From: Rickettsiaceae bacterium
Lineage (GTDB): Bacteria > Pseudomonadota > Alphaproteobacteria > Rickettsiales > Rickettsiaceae
Assembly (NCBI GenBank): GCA_029266475.1
Contig: JAQSWU010000004.1
Coordinates: 1-54,491, forward strand
Direction of reading: 5' to 3'
DNA length: 54,491 nt
The notes beneath the pieces are model-generated. The model did no database searches. It worked only from the letters and a program-made list of their open reading frames with translations, and was not told where the DNA came from. Below are positions 24,668-33,979 of the stretch, in pieces. Position 1 is the stretch's first letter. Each line of letters begins with the position of its first letter. A program made the position numbers and the translations under genes.

Positions 24668-27088
24668 ATGCTAAAATTATCTAGGACAAAAGCGGATAAA
24701 GAAAATACCTTCCAACAAGAAGTTCCTGCCTCTCATTTCATTCCATATAAATGCCATTGGAATAAAAACACGATTCTAACCAAAAACAATGAATTGCTGC
24801 AGGTGATTAAAGTTGAAGGGTTTTCTTTTGAGACTGCCGATGATGAAGACCTAGATATCCGTAAAAGTATGCGTAACTTACTTTTTAAAAGTATGGCCTC
24901 AGGCAGTATTACACTATATTTTCATACTATACGTCGACGTAGACCGCTTAAGAAAGATGATGAAGACTCAACTTACGACCCAACGGTAAAGATGGGTAGT
25001 AATTTCGTTTCTTATCTTTCTAACGAATGGCAGAAGAAATATACTGAATTTGAGTCTTTTGTAAATGAGCTATATATAAGTATATTGTATAAGCCTGATA
25101 CTGCAGGTGTTGCGATACTTCAGCATCTTTATAAAAAATTTCTTCAATCCTCCGATAAGAAGGCTTGGGAAAATGATATGAAGGAGATGGTGGAGAGCTT
25201 AGAGGAAATGACAAGTAGGGTGGTAAACACTTTCAAAGACTACGATTCTAGAGTACTCGGCGTTAAAAATACGAAGAAAGGTGCTTATTGTGAAATTTTA
25301 GAGTTTCTAAATAGCATAGTAAACTGCGGTCACTCCGCCCCTGTACTGGTACCAAGCGGTAATATCGATAAATATTTGCCAACACATAGGTTATTCTTTG
25401 GTTCAAGATCTATGGAAGCAAGAGGTCCTGAAGGTACGAAATATGCCGGAATTGTAAGTATTCTTGAATATGGCCCATCAACTGCAGCAGGGATATTCGA
25501 TAGGTTCTTACAAATGCCATTCGAGTTTATAATGACTCAAAGTTTTATGTTCGAGAATAGGACTATTGCTATAAATAGTATGCAACTCCAGCAAAACCGA
25601 ATGATTCAAGCAGAGGATAAGGCGGTATCCCAGATTGCAGAGATTAATCAAGCGCTCGATATGGCGATGAGTGGTGAAATTGGGTTTGGTAATCATCACT
25701 TCTCTCTCCTTTGTATCGAGGATGACTTAAAAGCTCTTGAAAATACTTTGTCTATGGCTGTGGTTGAATTATCAAATTGCGGTATTCAGCCTGTAAGGGA
25801 GAGGGTAAATTTAGAGCCAAGCTACTGGGGGCAACTACCAGGGAATATGGGATATATCGTTAGAAAGTCACTGATTAATACCTTAAACCTCGCTGGCTTT
25901 GCCTCGCTACATAATTATCCAGCGGGCAAAATGAATGGCAATCATTGGGGCGAGCATGTTACGGTCCTTGATACAACTTCTGGTACTCCTTTCTACTTCA
26001 GCTTCCATGTAAGGGATGTCGGCCATACACTAATAATAGGTCCGACTGGTGCAGGTAAGACAGTACTGATGAACTTCCTATGCGCGCAAGCTCAAAAATT
26101 TAGGTGCCGGATGTTCTTCTTCGATAAAGACAGAGGCGCTGAAATATTTATTAGGGCCATTGGAGGTGTTTATACACCTATTGACCCTGGCAAAAAATGT
26201 AACTTTAATCCTTTAAAACTACCTGATAACGGTGAGAATAGAACTTTCCTTTTAGAATGGCTGAAAATACTAGTTACTAGGAATGGCGAAACATTGAGCG
26301 CCGAAGATATAAAGTTACTGACCACAGCTATTGATGGTAACTATAAGCTTGATTATAGAGATAGAAAGCTAAGTAACATAATTCCATTCCTTGGAATAGA
26401 TGGCCCAGGGACATTAGCTGGCAGGATTGCAATGTGGCATTCAAAGGGCTCTCACGCTAGAATATTCGACAATGATGAGGATGGCATTGACCTTGAGCGA
26501 GCAAGAGTATTTGGCTTTGAAATGGCTGAGCTGCTTAAAGATCCAATTAGCCTGTCTCCTGTGTTACTATATGTGTTCCACAGAATAAATATTTCTCTTG
26601 ATGGCTCGCCAACCATGATCGTTCTAGATGAAGCATGGGCATTAATCGATAATCCTGTATTTGCACCTAAAATTAAAGACTGGCTTAAGGTTCTGCGTAA
26701 GCTAAATACATTCGTTATTTTCGCAACACAAAGCGTGGAAGATGCGAGTAAAAGTGCTATTAGCGATACGCTTATTCAGCAGACTGCTACACAGATTTTC
26801 CTTCCAAATTTAAAAGCAACACAAGTTTATAGAACAGCTTTTATGCTAAGCCAAAGGGAGTTTACCTTGATTAAAACAACAGATCCATCATCAAGGTTCT
26901 TTTTGATCAAACAGGGTGTTAATGCTTTAGTCGCTAAAGTAAATCTATCTGGCATGGATAATATTATTAATGTCCTTTCAGGCAGAACAGAAACAGTCTT
27001 GTTATTAGATGAGCTGCGAGCCAAATATGGAGATAATCCTGAAAAATGGCTGCCAGTATTTTATGAGCGTGTAAAAGAGCTGAGATGA
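24668..27088 (+). CDS. virB4: Type IV secretion ATPase VirB4
   Basis: An 806-residue VirB4/CagE ATPase, the energy source for T4SS assembly and substrate transfer. The Walker A motif GPTGAGKT is at 458-465 and Walker B (MIVLDEAW) at about 650-657, followed by the conserved FATQSVEDA. The N-terminal VirB4 domain is complete. It follows virB3 by 2 bp and its stop overlaps the virB6 start by 4 bp, so translation is coupled. Confidence 0.97.
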   Translation: MLKLSRTKADKENTFQQEVPASHFIPYKCHWNKNTILTKNNELLQVIKVEGFSFETADDEDLDIRKSMRNLLFKSMASGSITLYFHTIRRRRPLKKDDEDSTYDPTVKMGSNFVSYLSNEWQKKYTEFESFVNELYISILYKPDTAGVAILQHLYKKFLQSSDKKAWENDMKEMVESLEEMTSRVVNTFKDYDSRVLGVKNTKKGAYCEILEFLNSIVNCGHSAPVLVPSGNIDKYLPTHRLFFGSRSMEARGPEGTKYAGIVSILEYGPSTAAGIFDRFLQMPFEFIMTQSFMFENRTIAINSMQLQQNRMIQAEDKAVSQIAEINQALDMAMSGEIGFGNHHFSLLCIEDDLKALENTLSMAVVELSNCGIQPVRERVNLEPSYWGQLPGNMGYIVRKSLINTLNLAGFASLHNYPAGKMNGNHWGEHVTVLDTTSGTPFYFSFHVRDVGHTLIIGPTGAGKTVLMNFLCAQAQKFRCRMFFFDKDRGAEIFIRAIGGVYTPIDPGKKCNFNPLKLPDNGENRTFLLEWLKILVTRNGETLSAEDIKLLTTAIDGNYKLDYRDRKLSNIIPFLGIDGPGTLAGRIAMWHSKGSHARIFDNDEDGIDLERARVFGFEMAELLKDPISLSPVLLYVFHRINISLDGSPTMIVLDEAWALIDNPVFAPKIKDWLKVLRKLNTFVIFATQSVEDASKSAISDTLIQQTATQIFLPNLKATQVYRTAFMLSQREFTLIKTTDPSSRFFLIKQGVNALVAKVNLSGMDNIINVLSGRTETVLLLDELRAKYGDNPEKWLPVFYERVKELR

Positions 27089-29460
27089 TCATGCATAATA
27101 TACGAGCATATTATAATAGATTTAAATATTATCTAAGGCCCGTTCTTAAGCAACTTACCATAATGATCCTATATATATCTTTAATGCCTTCAACTATCGC
27201 GTTTGCTGAAACTATTGAAGAAAGAGACCAAGCTATTAAAGGATATTACGATGGTTTAACTTGCGGGGATGGCGGCATAGGGGATTTATTTAGATCACAA
27301 TTTTCTCATACTTGCGTAACAGCTCCATTTTTAGATGTCCTCGTACAAACAATAGTAAATCCTGTTTTTGTTATACAAGGTATACTTAAGGTTAAAATGC
27401 ATGCTGATTTTATACCTGGAAATGATGAATTAGAAATACCTGATCTAAGATATACATGTAAAAGAGAAAATAGAGTTGATTATCATGATCCTAAAATTAG
27501 CTTTGCAGTTTGTAATGACAGAATGCTGAGGGAAGAGAGATCAAAAACTTTTTTTAATTCAATTGCAGCAGCAATGGCGGGTAAAGGTACAGCCGAAGCT
27601 ATCAGAGATAGTTGGAGCATACCAAGAGAAAAATTCCATAATGTCTACAAGGATATAAGCGCCGGAGAAATAGTTCGAGTTGACGATGATATACCTATGC
27701 GTCTAAAAGTAATAACGGACCGTGATCAAATTTGTATAGCTCACGCATTAGGGAACTGGGGGTGGACTAGAATTGGTTGCCGTTATATGAAGGAGCCTTT
27801 TCCTGATTCAATATATGATATAAATCCTGAAATGAAAGGACTTATGAATTGCCCTTCAAATGAGAGAATCTCTTGTTACGATAGAGCAAAGAGTAATGGG
27901 GCTAATATGACCTCTATCAGTGGGCCAATTGTAACATGCGTTCGTGAGATGTTAATTAGGCTTGTAGCGAATCCATCATATTGCGGTGAAGAAGATCAGC
28001 AAATTACCCAAACTCTTAATAATAGCAGAAACATTTTCTTCAAATTTCAGAAAAACATGTACGTGGCGGTTTCAACTCTCCTAACATTATATATAATTTT
28101 TGTAGCACTAAATATGCTGCTTGGTGGAGAAATACCAAAGAAAAGCGAGCTAATTATATATGTAATAAAGTTCATTTTGGTAGTGTATTTCTCTGTAGGT
28201 ATAAATACCAACCATGAAAGGCATGGTTTTGATGGCATGACTGAGTGGGTTTTCCCTGTATTATTTAATGGTGCCTCTCAACTTTCATCGTGGATCTTTA
28301 GTGCTGATGCTTCTGGCCTATGTAGATTTACTGCAGATGATTATAGAACCAGCCTAGGAGGTTTCTGGAATCTTTATTCAATATGGGATGCATTAGATTG
28401 CAGGGTGCTTCATTATTTAGGTTTGAACTTCATGTCTGATACTTCAAACTCCAGCAGTGCTATGAACTTCTCTATCCCTCCTTATTTATTATTTCTTCTC
28501 GCGGCAATATTTATAGGAAGTTTTCAGCTAGTTATGCTGTCCTTAGCATATCCTTTGCTTGTAATTTCTGTTGCAGCATATTATGTAAATAGTTTTCTAA
28601 TCTCATTGATAATGATTGTTATTCTTGGGGTTATGGCACCAATTTTTGTACCTATGGCTCTATTCGATTTTACGAAAGGCTTTTTCACTTCGTGGGCCAA
28701 GCTTTTAATATCTTTCACACTACAGCCAATAGTAGTTGCTACCTTCTTATCAGTTATGTTTGCAGTATATGAACAGGCTTATTACACCTCCTGTAAATAT
28801 AAATTTTTGACAACATTTAAGAAAGTTCCTGTAACAGGTGAGGTAGTTGCTAAAAAGGTCTTTTTTATAGATATGGAGCCTGCTAGCTATGAAAGTCAAG
28901 AAAAACTTGCTAACTGTGTAGCAAGCTTAGGAGGGTTACTTAATTCAGTACAGTCTGCGACTTATAATGCAATAGCAGTTGATCAAACTGGAAGATTAAA
29001 TAATTTTGTAAGAGTTGAAGACCCTGTTACAAGAACAGTAGGCTATAGGGAGAATGCACCATCGGATTTTAATCAAGTTCAGGGAAGCTATACTGATAGT
29101 TTTGATAACGATTTACCTAAAAGCTCTCCTTTATCTGAATCTACAAAAAAGGAAAAAGGTGTGTTCGTCGCTGGTACTGTTCTAATTTTTGAAAAAATTA
29201 GGGATCTTATTTATGGATTATTCACATGCTGCGTAGTGCTCTATCTAATGCGTCATTTTGCTGATCAGCTATCTGGTTTTGCAGCAGACGTAACAGAGGG
29301 TGTATCTTCACAAAGTTCAACAATTGCACCTACCACAATTTATAATAAAACAAATGAAGCTGCTGCTAAGGCTTATAATATGGCCGGAAAGCTTGGTGGA
29401 GGTGGTGGAGGTGGCGGAAGTGGAAGTAATGGTACCAACTCGCCACCGCCTCAGAGTTAG
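27085..29460 (+). CDS. virB6: VirB6-family protein, copy 1 (extended)
   Basis: A 791-residue member of the enlarged rickettsial VirB6 family. An N-terminal signal-type segment ends near AFA (about residue 45), followed by a Cys-containing extracytoplasmic domain of about 270 residues. A block of around six membrane segments follows at about 320-565, with the conserved FVPMALFDFTKGFFTSWAKL. Another hydrophobic segment lies near 710-735, and the tail is Gly-rich. VirB6 normally forms part of the inner-membrane channel. The start overlaps virB4. Rickettsia has five tandem virB6 genes and Anaplasmataceae four; only two follow here. Confidence 0.92.
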   Translation: MIMHNIRAYYNRFKYYLRPVLKQLTIMILYISLMPSTIAFAETIEERDQAIKGYYDGLTCGDGGIGDLFRSQFSHTCVTAPFLDVLVQTIVNPVFVIQGILKVKMHADFIPGNDELEIPDLRYTCKRENRVDYHDPKISFAVCNDRMLREERSKTFFNSIAAAMAGKGTAEAIRDSWSIPREKFHNVYKDISAGEIVRVDDDIPMRLKVITDRDQICIAHALGNWGWTRIGCRYMKEPFPDSIYDINPEMKGLMNCPSNERISCYDRAKSNGANMTSISGPIVTCVREMLIRLVANPSYCGEEDQQITQTLNNSRNIFFKFQKNMYVAVSTLLTLYIIFVALNMLLGGEIPKKSELIIYVIKFILVVYFSVGINTNHERHGFDGMTEWVFPVLFNGASQLSSWIFSADASGLCRFTADDYRTSLGGFWNLYSIWDALDCRVLHYLGLNFMSDTSNSSSAMNFSIPPYLLFLLAAIFIGSFQLVMLSLAYPLLVISVAAYYVNSFLISLIMIVILGVMAPIFVPMALFDFTKGFFTSWAKLLISFTLQPIVVATFLSVMFAVYEQAYYTSCKYKFLTTFKKVPVTGEVVAKKVFFIDMEPASYESQEKLANCVASLGGLLNSVQSATYNAIAVDQTGRLNNFVRVEDPVTRTVGYRENAPSDFNQVQGSYTDSFDNDLPKSSPLSESTKKEKGVFVAGTVLIFEKIRDLIYGLFTCCVVLYLMRHFADQLSGFAADVTEGVSSQSSTIAPTTIYNKTNEAAAKAYNMAGKLGGGGGGGGSGSNGTNSPPPQS

Positions 29461-29475
29461 TGAGAGGAGAGAAAA

Positions 29476-31326
29476 ATGAAAAATAAAGCATTGAAATCCT
29501 TACTTTACGTAATTCTAGCGCTGTATACATCTTCATCTTTTGCTAGCTTTGGTAATAGTTGTGAACTTTTTCCTATCAACGCTAACTATGAAAAGCTCAA
29601 ATCTTCTAATGTTTATGGTTATGTTGTAAGCCAAATCGATACCAGAACTTATGTGCCCGCTGATAAGGGGTGTAACGTCTTCGATGGTACTATTACGATC
29701 TGCCTTGCAACTCCAGGAACTATAAACGCTAATCCGCCATGTGAACTAAAAACCTTTAATAATGGTCAGACTACAAAACTTTTTAGTGATAGTGAGTTTA
29801 CGACTCAATCTCCAAACCATCCTTTAAAAGATGCAGTATTTTATAGTAAAATAGTAAATAGTATGATTTGTATATTTATGCAGACCTCAGAAGGGGAGGT
29901 GCCTTTAGCCTGTAAAAAAACTAGTCCTGGAGAGATATATCCAGAACAAGTAGAACAGCAAAGTTGCAAAGTTTCAAGATCATGCTACGATCCTGATTCC
30001 AATCATAGTAAATCTTTTTTTAATTATTCTGGGAAAGCCGTTCATTGCGTAAAAGAAACACTAGATAAAGTCCTAAATCCTGAACAAGAATGTTTGAGCG
30101 AAGATAATGAAGTTTTTTTAAATATAAATCCCTTTTCGTATTTCCAGCTTAGTTTAAAGAACGCGGTTAGAGCTGCTTTAATGATATATGTAATTTTTTT
30201 CGGATTTAAATTATTGATGAATCCAGAGAAAGTTGAACTTGAGGCGATAGTTACATTAGTTCTGAAAGTAGTATTAGTTACGTATTTTGCTGTAGGGCTT
30301 GGCACCGTTAGTTACACTGCAGGGGGCTCAAGACCAAATGATGGCATTACGCAATTTGCTCTACCGATTTTGATACAGATACTTACTGACTTCCCAAATA
30401 TGATATTTCAAGCTGCTGAAACCTTGAATATTTGCCATTTTGAACCCAATGAATATCCAGCCGGTTATGGGTTTTATAGTCTGTGGGATGCACTTGACTG
30501 TAGGTTACAATATTACGTAAGTGGTATGGGGCATGTGGATAGTGCAGGGGCCTTTGTAGCAGGTGCTGATTTGTCAAATAATGAGTTCAATAGCTCAAGC
30601 CCGTTTAAAGATAAATTAGCTGCTGGAGGCGCTTCAGCAGCTATCTTTCTTATGCTTCTGGGGGGGCAGGTAATATTATTAGTATTCGTTGTAATTTTTA
30701 TGGTCGTTATAATGTCATTAATGTTATACTTCGTGAGTACATTCTTAATCTGTTTGACATCAATCTATGTTATGGCTTACATTGCACCAATCTTTGTGCC
30801 GTTGGCCTTGTTCGAGAAAACAAAAGCTTATTTTGATTCTTGGCTACGAGTTACTATATCTTTCGCGTTACAGCCTATGATTCTTGCAGCTTTTATGGTA
30901 ATATTAATGGTATTCTACGATGAAGCTGTGTTTGGTGGGTGTCACTTTAATGATCCTTTTGTTGGGGAGGATGGTATAAAACATTACCAATTTGCTGATG
31001 CTAACGGGGAATGTAAAGAGACCTTTGGTTATAAACTTACAGAAATTGTTGCGCAAGGCAAAGGGGTAGAAGAATTTAGTGCTTCACTATTTAAAGTTTA
31101 TGGCTTAAGGAATGTAGCATACCTTTTACTTGATGCACTTTTCTTAGCATTTTTAAGTTTTGTATTCTTCTTTTTCTCCCAAGTTTTAAGCCAATTTGCC
31201 GCAGACTTAACTGGGGGTATTCAGACGGGTGCCATAGCTATTGATCCAACGTTGATTATGAGAAAATCAATAGCAGCGGCTAAAGCTGCACGAAGTGCTT
31301 ATAAAGCCGTAAAATCTATTAAATGA
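29476..31326 (+). CDS. virB6: VirB6-family protein, copy 2
   Basis: A 616-residue paralogue of the preceding gene. It has a signal peptide (SSSFA/SFG near residue 23), a Cys-rich extracytoplasmic region, then membrane helices containing the matching FVPLALFEKTKAYFDSWLRV and FSQVLSQFAADLTGG. The tail is short and basic (KSIAAAKAARSAYKAVKSIK), without the Gly-rich extension of copy 1. A GAGAGGAGAG ribosome site lies in the 15-bp gap after copy 1. It is the last gene of the operon; the next gene is convergent. Confidence 0.92.
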   Translation: MKNKALKSLLYVILALYTSSSFASFGNSCELFPINANYEKLKSSNVYGYVVSQIDTRTYVPADKGCNVFDGTITICLATPGTINANPPCELKTFNNGQTTKLFSDSEFTTQSPNHPLKDAVFYSKIVNSMICIFMQTSEGEVPLACKKTSPGEIYPEQVEQQSCKVSRSCYDPDSNHSKSFFNYSGKAVHCVKETLDKVLNPEQECLSEDNEVFLNINPFSYFQLSLKNAVRAALMIYVIFFGFKLLMNPEKVELEAIVTLVLKVVLVTYFAVGLGTVSYTAGGSRPNDGITQFALPILIQILTDFPNMIFQAAETLNICHFEPNEYPAGYGFYSLWDALDCRLQYYVSGMGHVDSAGAFVAGADLSNNEFNSSSPFKDKLAAGGASAAIFLMLLGGQVILLVFVVIFMVVIMSLMLYFVSTFLICLTSIYVMAYIAPIFVPLALFEKTKAYFDSWLRVTISFALQPMILAAFMVILMVFYDEAVFGGCHFNDPFVGEDGIKHYQFADANGECKETFGYKLTEIVAQGKGVEEFSASLFKVYGLRNVAYLLLDALFLAFLSFVFFFFSQVLSQFAADLTGGIQTGAIAIDPTLIMRKSIAAAKAARSAYKAVKSIK

Positions 31327-31483
31327 ATTAATTTCAATAGATTACCTCCACCTAATAAAATTGGATAAATTGAATCAGAACTTAGTGGAGCTAGTTATTT
31401 TGCTATATTAACCTCAGTTCCATGTAATTTTTAATTTTTTGTTTGTTATTTTTTATATTTTCACGGTCCGATTAAAAAACAGG

Positions 31484-31502
31484 GGGAGGGTTAAGGCCTC
31501 CC
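31484..31502. terminator. Hairpin between convergent virB6 and ankyrin genes
   Basis: GGGAGG (31484-31489) pairs with CCTCCC (31497-31502) around a 7-base loop. No T-run follows. It overlaps a G-rich stretch resembling the dispersed repeat at 17928. Confidence 0.35.
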
Positions 31503-31547
31503 TTGCCCTACGAAGTTGAGGCCTCTGTCTTATTATCGCAAAGAGCT

Positions 31548-32993
31548 TTACATAGGATCAAACATTGAGCCAAGTTCCTCGATATTATGCATGTTTGAAT
31601 CGAAGTCGTCAAAATGATTATTTTCGTAATCTAAGCTATCCTCATTAACTGCATCATTTAAATCGACTTTTTGAAGCTTACTCGGTAAATCAATTAACTC
31701 TGTCTTCCCATTTTCAGCAGGTTCGGGGGCTTTTCTTTTAAGATTATCTTGGGGCATATATGCTTTGATAGTTTGCCATAGGTCAATATTAAGTTCAAGG
31801 GCCTGAGTGATGAACTCTTTCATTTCCATTGAATCAGCGCTTACATTATCTACTAGATCTTTGTACTTACTCAAAAGTCCCTTAAATTTAACTAATTTTT
31901 CTGTTTTTTTATCTGCATCATAAGTATTTTTTATATCTTGTATACTACTGTCTATTAGTTCTTTTAAAGGTTGAGTTGCTTCAATAGATGTTTTTTTATC
32001 TAATATCTCTTCTTTAGTGTAAAGTTTACTAAACAGTTCATAATTACCCTGCATAAAGTTAAATACTCGCAGTAATTCGAGTTTTCCAGCGGCATTTAGA
32101 CCGTCAAATTCATTATTGAAAAATTTATTGAATTTATTCCTAAAAACATTTAAACCGCTTAAACCTTTTTTCTCAATGTGTAATACCAAATCACTTCCAG
32201 CATTCAATAATGCTTGTGCAGCAGCGAACTCTCCTTGTTCAATAGCGATCCAGAAATTTTTATAATTGGCTGGGTGATTAACGTCTGCTCCTTTTTCTAA
32301 AAGTAATTTTAAAATATTTAAGTCGTAGGCTTCCAAAGCAGCTGCAGTTAGAGGGGTCTTACCTTCATCATTTGCTTTATTAACGTCAGCTCCTTTCTCT
32401 AGAAGCAATTTTACAATATTTAAGTTACTATTTGAAACAGCTTCTAATAAAGGGGTATTGCCTTCATCATCTGCTTTATTAACGTCAGCTTCTTTCTCTA
32501 GAAGCAATTTTACAATATTTAAGTTACTATGTGAAACAGCATCTAATAAAATTGTCTTTTTGTGGTTATCTTGTACGTGAATACTAGCCCCTTTCTCTAT
32601 GAGCAATCTTACAACTTCAAAATGGTCGCGAATAGCAGCTATCGTTAGAGCTGTCTCTCCATAACAATTTCGGAACTCAAGGTCTGCTCCATTATCTATG
32701 AGCAGCTCTGCAATATTGAAGTGCTCTTCTTCTATAGCAATCATTAAAACTGTAAATGTATTTGAATCTCTCGTATTGATATTTACCCCAATTGATATAA
32801 GCTGTGCTACGGTATTAAAGCTTCCTTGCTTTACAGCATTGATTAAATCTTCGCTTCTATCAATACTGGTAAAAAAATTATTATTTATAAAATCATTTCT
32901 AACCTGAGTAGGAAGAGTTGATATTTGGTCATTACCCATTAATGGTTGATTAAGATGATCGTTATTTCCAACTGCTAAAACGTATTCACTCAT
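31548..32993 (-). CDS. Ankyrin-repeat protein with recently duplicated units
   Basis: A protein of about 481 residues counted from MSEYVLAVGNN. The frame is open 13 codons further to an ATG at 33032, but that extension is hydrophobic and less likely. About seven ankyrin units span roughly 45-270; two consecutive units (LLEAVSNSNLNIVKLLLEKG twice) are nearly identical. The region after 285 is helical and begins with GKLELLRV, like the C-terminal module of the ankyrin protein at 15892. A short basic stretch LKRKAPEP near 415 resembles a nuclear localisation signal, followed by an acidic tail. It is a likely secreted host-directed protein by analogy, not by proof. Confidence 0.88.
   Translation of the reverse strand: MSEYVLAVGNNDHLNQPLMGNDQISTLPTQVRNDFINNNFFTSIDRSEDLINAVKQGSFNTVAQLISIGVNINTRDSNTFTVLMIAIEEEHFNIAELLIDNGADLEFRNCYGETALTIAAIRDHFEVVRLLIEKGASIHVQDNHKKTILLDAVSHSNLNIVKLLLEKEADVNKADDEGNTPLLEAVSNSNLNIVKLLLEKGADVNKANDEGKTPLTAAALEAYDLNILKLLLEKGADVNHPANYKNFWIAIEQGEFAAAQALLNAGSDLVLHIEKKGLSGLNVFRNKFNKFFNNEFDGLNAAGKLELLRVFNFMQGNYELFSKLYTKEEILDKKTSIEATQPLKELIDSSIQDIKNTYDADKKTEKLVKFKGLLSKYKDLVDNVSADSMEMKEFITQALELNIDLWQTIKAYMPQDNLKRKAPEPAENGKTELIDLPSKLQKVDLNDAVNEDSLDYENNHFDDFDSNMHNIEELGSMFDPM
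32362..32549. repeat. 99-bp tandem ankyrin-unit duplication
   Basis: The segments 32362-32450 and 32461-32549 differ at only four of about 90 positions and are offset by exactly 99 bp, one 33-residue ankyrin unit. This is a recent internal duplication. Confidence 0.9.
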
Positions 32994-33162
32994 AAACTTG
33001 TTATTATAAATTAATATCGATATTGATAACATAAATTAATATATTTGTCAAGTAAGTAGTCGTCCGTGAAAAATTAGTTTTTATAATTTTGGATTTTGCT
33101 AATGGTTAATAGAGCCAGTATTATTCTAGGCTTTATTTTATTGAGAGCGGTTTTTAGATATT

Positions 33163-33771
33163 TTAAGCTGGTATTTGGGTCAGATTTAGTAAAGAATACC
33201 AGCTTTGAATTAGGTACAAAAATACTTCTCGGAAGTATTTTGCAATTTGCCTGAATTTGAAGCCAATAGCTGCAAAGATAGCGTTAAGCTTATCGCCAAG
33301 GATGCCTTTAAGATAGTTTATGGCCATACGGCAGCCATTTTTCATATGTGAGATAATAGGCTCTATTGCCTTTCTACGCTTGAGCTCGCGTTTAATTTGC
33401 CCATAAACCCTACGCTTCTGCCCTGAGAGATATATTGTTGTATCCTGTACGCCATACCCTTTATAGCCTTTATCGGCATAAACAATTTTAATTTTATTGC
33501 CAATAAGATCTTGCGTCTCCTCCAGCACTTCTTTTAACGCATGACCATCATAAGGATTACCATGCAAGGATTTTGTATGGAGTACGAAACAACCACCTTT
33601 ATTTTTTGCAACGTTCATAGTCACACTAACTTTGTTGCCATATTCATATCTCTTATGCGCCTTACCCTTAGAGATGCACTCTACCTCAGGTACATGGAAT
33701 GAATAAATCTTCTCTCCTCTAAGTACTCTTTTGGCCAATAAGCAAATTGTAACCAGCAAAACTGCCCTCAT
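33163..33771 (-). pseudogene. IS5-family transposase remnant (C-terminal part)
   Basis: The 202-residue frame contains the C-terminal half of an IS5-type DDE transposase: EKIYSFHVPEVECISKGKAH, YADKGYKG with the second catalytic Asp, and KAIEPIISHMK with the catalytic Glu, then NYLKGILGDKLNAIFAAIGF. The N-terminal half with the first catalytic Asp is missing, and residues before about 16 do not match the family, so it is truncated or frameshifted and inactive. AAGCTGGTATT/AATACCAGCTT (33165-33175 and 33195-33205) forms a hairpin at its 3' end. No complete terminal inverted repeats were identified. Confidence 0.85.
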
Positions 33772-33902
33772 AAAAGAAGAAATCCGCTGGAAATCTGATA
33801 AAATTTTACCAAGTCTAGCGGATTATTACAACAAAAAATCTCTTGAAACATAGAAAATATCAACCTTCCAACCATTACTCACAGAGGACTAAAAAATAAC
33901 CT

Positions 33903-33950
33903 AAAAAAATAGGGGAGGGTCAAAAATTACAATTTATGGTTGAAATTTTT
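33903..33950 (+). repeat. G-rich dispersed repeat, copy 2
   Basis: The sequence runs from seven A through TAGGGGAGGGTCAAAAATTA to GGTTGAAATTTTT. It matches 17928-17975 except for one indel and several transitions. It lies in the 208-bp gap between the transposase remnant and the autotransporter 3' end. Confidence 0.7.
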
Positions 33951-33979
33951 AGCTATTTACTCTCTACCCCGTAACCTGG

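Noticed and set aside
33163-33771. Functional IS element
   Set aside because: The N-terminal half with the first catalytic aspartate is missing and no terminal inverted repeats were found.
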